Source: Candidatus Woesearchaeota archaeon
GTDB lineage: Archaea; Nanobdellota; Nanobdellia; Woesearchaeales; JAUUYB01
Length of the DNA stretch: 6,027 nucleotides
Assembly: GCA_030590605.1 (NCBI GenBank)
Contig: JAUUYB010000069.1
Coordinates: 1-6,027 of the forward strand
Direction: 5' to 3'
How positions within the stretch are numbered: the stretch's first letter is position 1; each line of letters starts with the position of its first letter. The notes below the pieces were generated by a model. That model ran no database searches. It was not told the DNA's origin and saw only the letters and a list, made by a program, of their open reading frames with translations. Positions 4,674-6,027 of this stretch are shown piece after piece. The position numbers and the translations under genes were made by a program.

Positions 4674-5509
4674 TTTCCTATCTCCTTATTCAGGTCCCGC
4701 ATCTCAGCTATGGCAGCACCTACAAAATCATCTGTCTCTTTTTTCTTGTAAGCATAAAGTATGCCTGATGAACTATTAATCCTATGAAGTGGAATCTTAT
4801 TGCCTGTGGATTTTAGTGCAGCTACCACTTCTGTCGCGCTTCCTCCCTGACTCCCCACTCCGGGAATCAGGAACGGGACATCTTTTCCAGTTCCTACGAA
4901 GTATCTGGAAATCTTTTCAAGCTCTTTTGGATAAGTAGCACCTACGACCACTCCAGTCCCTGGCTTGTACCACTTCATGATATTCTCAGATGTCTTGAGG
5001 TAGACAGGGGTCCCATCAACTTTGAGATCCTGTAGATCCACTGCGCCTTTGTTAGATGTCCTATTCAACACATACACACCGAATCCGTTTTCACACTGAT
5101 CGATGAATGGACCGACACTGTCTGAACCCATGTAAGGCGCGACAGTCACAGCATCTGCCCCCCAAAAATCGAAAACTTCTTTTGCGTATGCAGCAGAAGT
5201 CTTTCCGATGTCCCCTCTTTTTGCATCCAGCAATACCAGGAAACCCTGCTTCTTGAATGCATTGATCGATTCTTTCAATGCACGAAGACCTCCGAACCCG
5301 TATTGAGCAAAGAATGCGTAATTAGGCTTGACGAGCGAGGGGCAGACATCCTCAGATACTATCCCCTCAAGGATATCAGAAAAGAACTTCGTGATAGCCT
5401 GTTCAGGCTTGCCTTCTATAGGGATCTTCTCAACTACCGGATCCATCCCCATGCAGACAATACTCCCATTATCCTCAGCAGCCTTAATCAGTTTTTCATT
5501 GAAATTCAT
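4667..5509 (-). CDS. pyrF: Orotidine-5'-phosphate decarboxylase, long (subfamily 2) type
   Basis: PyrF decarboxylates OMP to UMP, the last step of de novo pyrimidine synthesis. The TIM-barrel catalytic array is present: D23 (GMDP), K61 (KPNYAFF), and D95-K97-D100 in LLDAKRGDIGKT. The phosphate loop IPGVGSQGG (215-223) follows, then RINSSSGILYAY (243-254). At 280 residues with the DAKRGDIGKTSAAYA signature it belongs to the long type (about 270 residues, TIGR02127-like) rather than the short type of about 210-220 residues seen in many archaea. One oddity is that the motif usually reads NSSRgI in this subfamily, as I recall it; here the phosphate-binding arginine position is serine (S248). The start at 5509 has GGGGG eight nucleotides upstream and lies 12 nt after the pyrE stop. 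The 3' end overlaps the small acidic protein gene by seven bases. Confidence 0.94.
   Translation of the reverse strand: MNFNEKLIKAAEDNGSIVCMGMDPVVEKIPIEGKPEQAITKFFSDILEGIVSEDVCPSLVKPNYAFFAQYGFGGLRALKESINAFKKQGFLVLLDAKRGDIGKTSAAYAKEVFDFWGADAVTVAPYMGSDSVGPFIDQCENGFGVYVLNRTSNKGAVDLQDLKVDGTPVYLKTSENIMKWYKPGTGVVVGATYPKELEKISRYFVGTGKDVPFLIPGVGSQGGSATEVVAALKSTGNKIPLHRINSSSGILYAYKKKETDDFVGAAIAEMRDLNKEIGKW
4681..4687 (-). promoter_or_regulatory. Shine-Dalgarno of the small acidic protein
   Basis: AAGGAGA lies within the last codons of pyrF, seven nucleotides from the ATG at 4673. It supports the small reading frame as a real gene rather than a chance frame. Confidence 0.65.
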
Positions 5510-5517
5510 CGATCTTT

Positions 5518-5522
5518 CCCCC
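5518..5522 (-). promoter_or_regulatory. Shine-Dalgarno-like G-run before pyrF
   Basis: TAGGGGG, which includes the pyrE stop codon, is eight nucleotides from the pyrF ATG. It matches the purine-rich Shine-Dalgarno only partly (AGG/GG) but is the only candidate in the 12-nt gap. Confidence 0.4.
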
Positions 5523-6027
5523 TAATTCTTCTTTTCTCCTAAAGGAAACCCATTTGCAGGCCCCCATCCAGCAGGATCATCATTCCAAGCTTGCACGAGT
5601 TCGAGGTCTTTTGTATCTATGAAATCAGTATCAGCTGCGACCTTAGTGAGAGTCGTGAACTCAGTGAGGAACAGGGTCTTGCATGTCCCTTCCTCGAATT
5701 TCTTCCTGGCTTTCTCAAACTCATATGTAAAAATCGCTACCATCGCAGTCACCTCTGCGCCAGCATCCCTGCAACCAATCACTGCGTTGTAGCTACTGCC
5801 CCCTGTGCTAACTAAATCTTCGACGACGACAACCTTCTTTCCTTTGATATCGCCGCCTTCTATCAATAGGTCTTGGCCATATCCCTTAGATTTCTTCCGG
5901 ATATATACCATCGGTTTCTCAAGCCGTTCTGCAACCAACGCAGCCCACGAAATCGCTGAACTCGCAGTCCCTGCAATGACCTCTGGATCCAAGGGTCTTA
6001 TTATCTCTGCGAAAGCATCGGCTATCG
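5522..6027 (-). CDS. pyrE: Orotate phosphoribosyltransferase (5' end outside window)
   Basis: PyrE transfers the phosphoribosyl group of PRPP to orotate, giving OMP for PyrF next door. The reading frame is open to the window edge; 167 residues are visible, beginning IADAFAEIIRPLDPEVIAG. The PRPP-binding signature VVVVEDLVSTGGSS lies at 5833-5792. The catalytic-loop region has RKKSKGYGQ (about 5899-5873), corresponding to the RKxxKxHG/RKxxKgyG loop that binds pyrophosphate and orotate. A TTG at 5992 could look like a start but lies inside conserved sequence (the strand before DPEVIAG), so the true start is beyond 6027. The visible C-terminal part is complete, with stop TAG 12 nt before pyrF. 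Gene order pyrE-pyrF is a common operon pairing. Other PRTases share the PRPP motif, but the neighbour and loop make OPRT very likely. Confidence 0.92.
   Translation of the reverse strand, partial: IADAFAEIIRPLDPEVIAGTASSAISWAALVAERLEKPMVYIRKKSKGYGQDLLIEGGDIKGKKVVVVEDLVSTGGSSYNAVIGCRDAGAEVTAMVAIFTYEFEKARKKFEEGTCKTLFLTEFTTLTKVAADTDFIDTKDLELVQAWNDDPAGWGPANGFPLGEKKN

Noticed and set aside
5522..5992. pyrE starting at TTG 5992
   Set aside because: The frame is open upstream to 6027 and encodes IADAFAEIIRP, which fits the start of the conserved OPRT core, so this TTG is an internal leucine.
1..6027. Defence island, CRISPR array, mobile element or integrated virus
   Set aside because: There is no transposase, integrase, repeat array or toxin/nuclease gene. 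Apart from two uncharacterised proteins and the edge fragment, every gene belongs to a recognisable family, and base composition is even.

Overview
The window looks like a compact archaeal genome segment carrying conserved cellular genes, with no mobile elements, CRISPR arrays or RNA genes visible. Archaeal origin is inferred from three things: an archease gene directly ahead of an RtcB-type RNA ligase; AT-rich TATA-like boxes centred about 26-29 nt upstream of four start codons that have no leader or Shine-Dalgarno; and oligo-T runs where transcripts should end. The tiny intergenic gaps, the single-domain TsaC and the small acidic protein would fit a DPANN archaeon (Woesearchaeota/Pacearchaeota-like), but that lineage is a guess.

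Layout. Bases 1-45 probably hold the last codons of a plus-strand gene, followed by a T7 run. Two plus-strand genes follow, each with its own promoter: tsaC (threonylcarbamoyl-AMP synthase, first step of tRNA t6A) at 114-698 and a calcineurin-like metallophosphoesterase at 723-1370. They meet, tail to tail, a minus-strand operon running from 3588 to 1360: archease, rtcB, and a Nudix-fold protein with an eroded Nudix box. A 99-bp divergent promoter region separates archease from a plus-strand gene for a membrane-anchored extracytoplasmic protein (3688-4467). That gene converges on a second minus-strand operon: pyrE (cut by the window end), pyrF and a 69-residue acidic protein, ending at 4464.

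How the genes work together. PyrE and PyrF catalyse the last two steps to UMP (orotate to OMP to UMP). Archease activates RtcB, which joins tRNA exon halves or repairs RNA by GTP-dependent 3'-phosphate/5'-OH ligation. The Nudix-like protein is translationally coupled to RtcB (ATGA overlap), so a link to RNA ends or nucleotides is possible but unproven. TsaC and RtcB/archease both serve tRNA maturation, though on opposite strands and in separate units.

I found no clear undescribed multi-gene system. The most interesting points are the third gene of the archease-rtcB operon with its atypical Nudix box, the clean split between leaderless first genes and Shine-Dalgarno internal genes, a hairpin/T-tract terminator inside a convergent gene, and the two uncharacterised proteins at 3688-4467 and 4464-4673.
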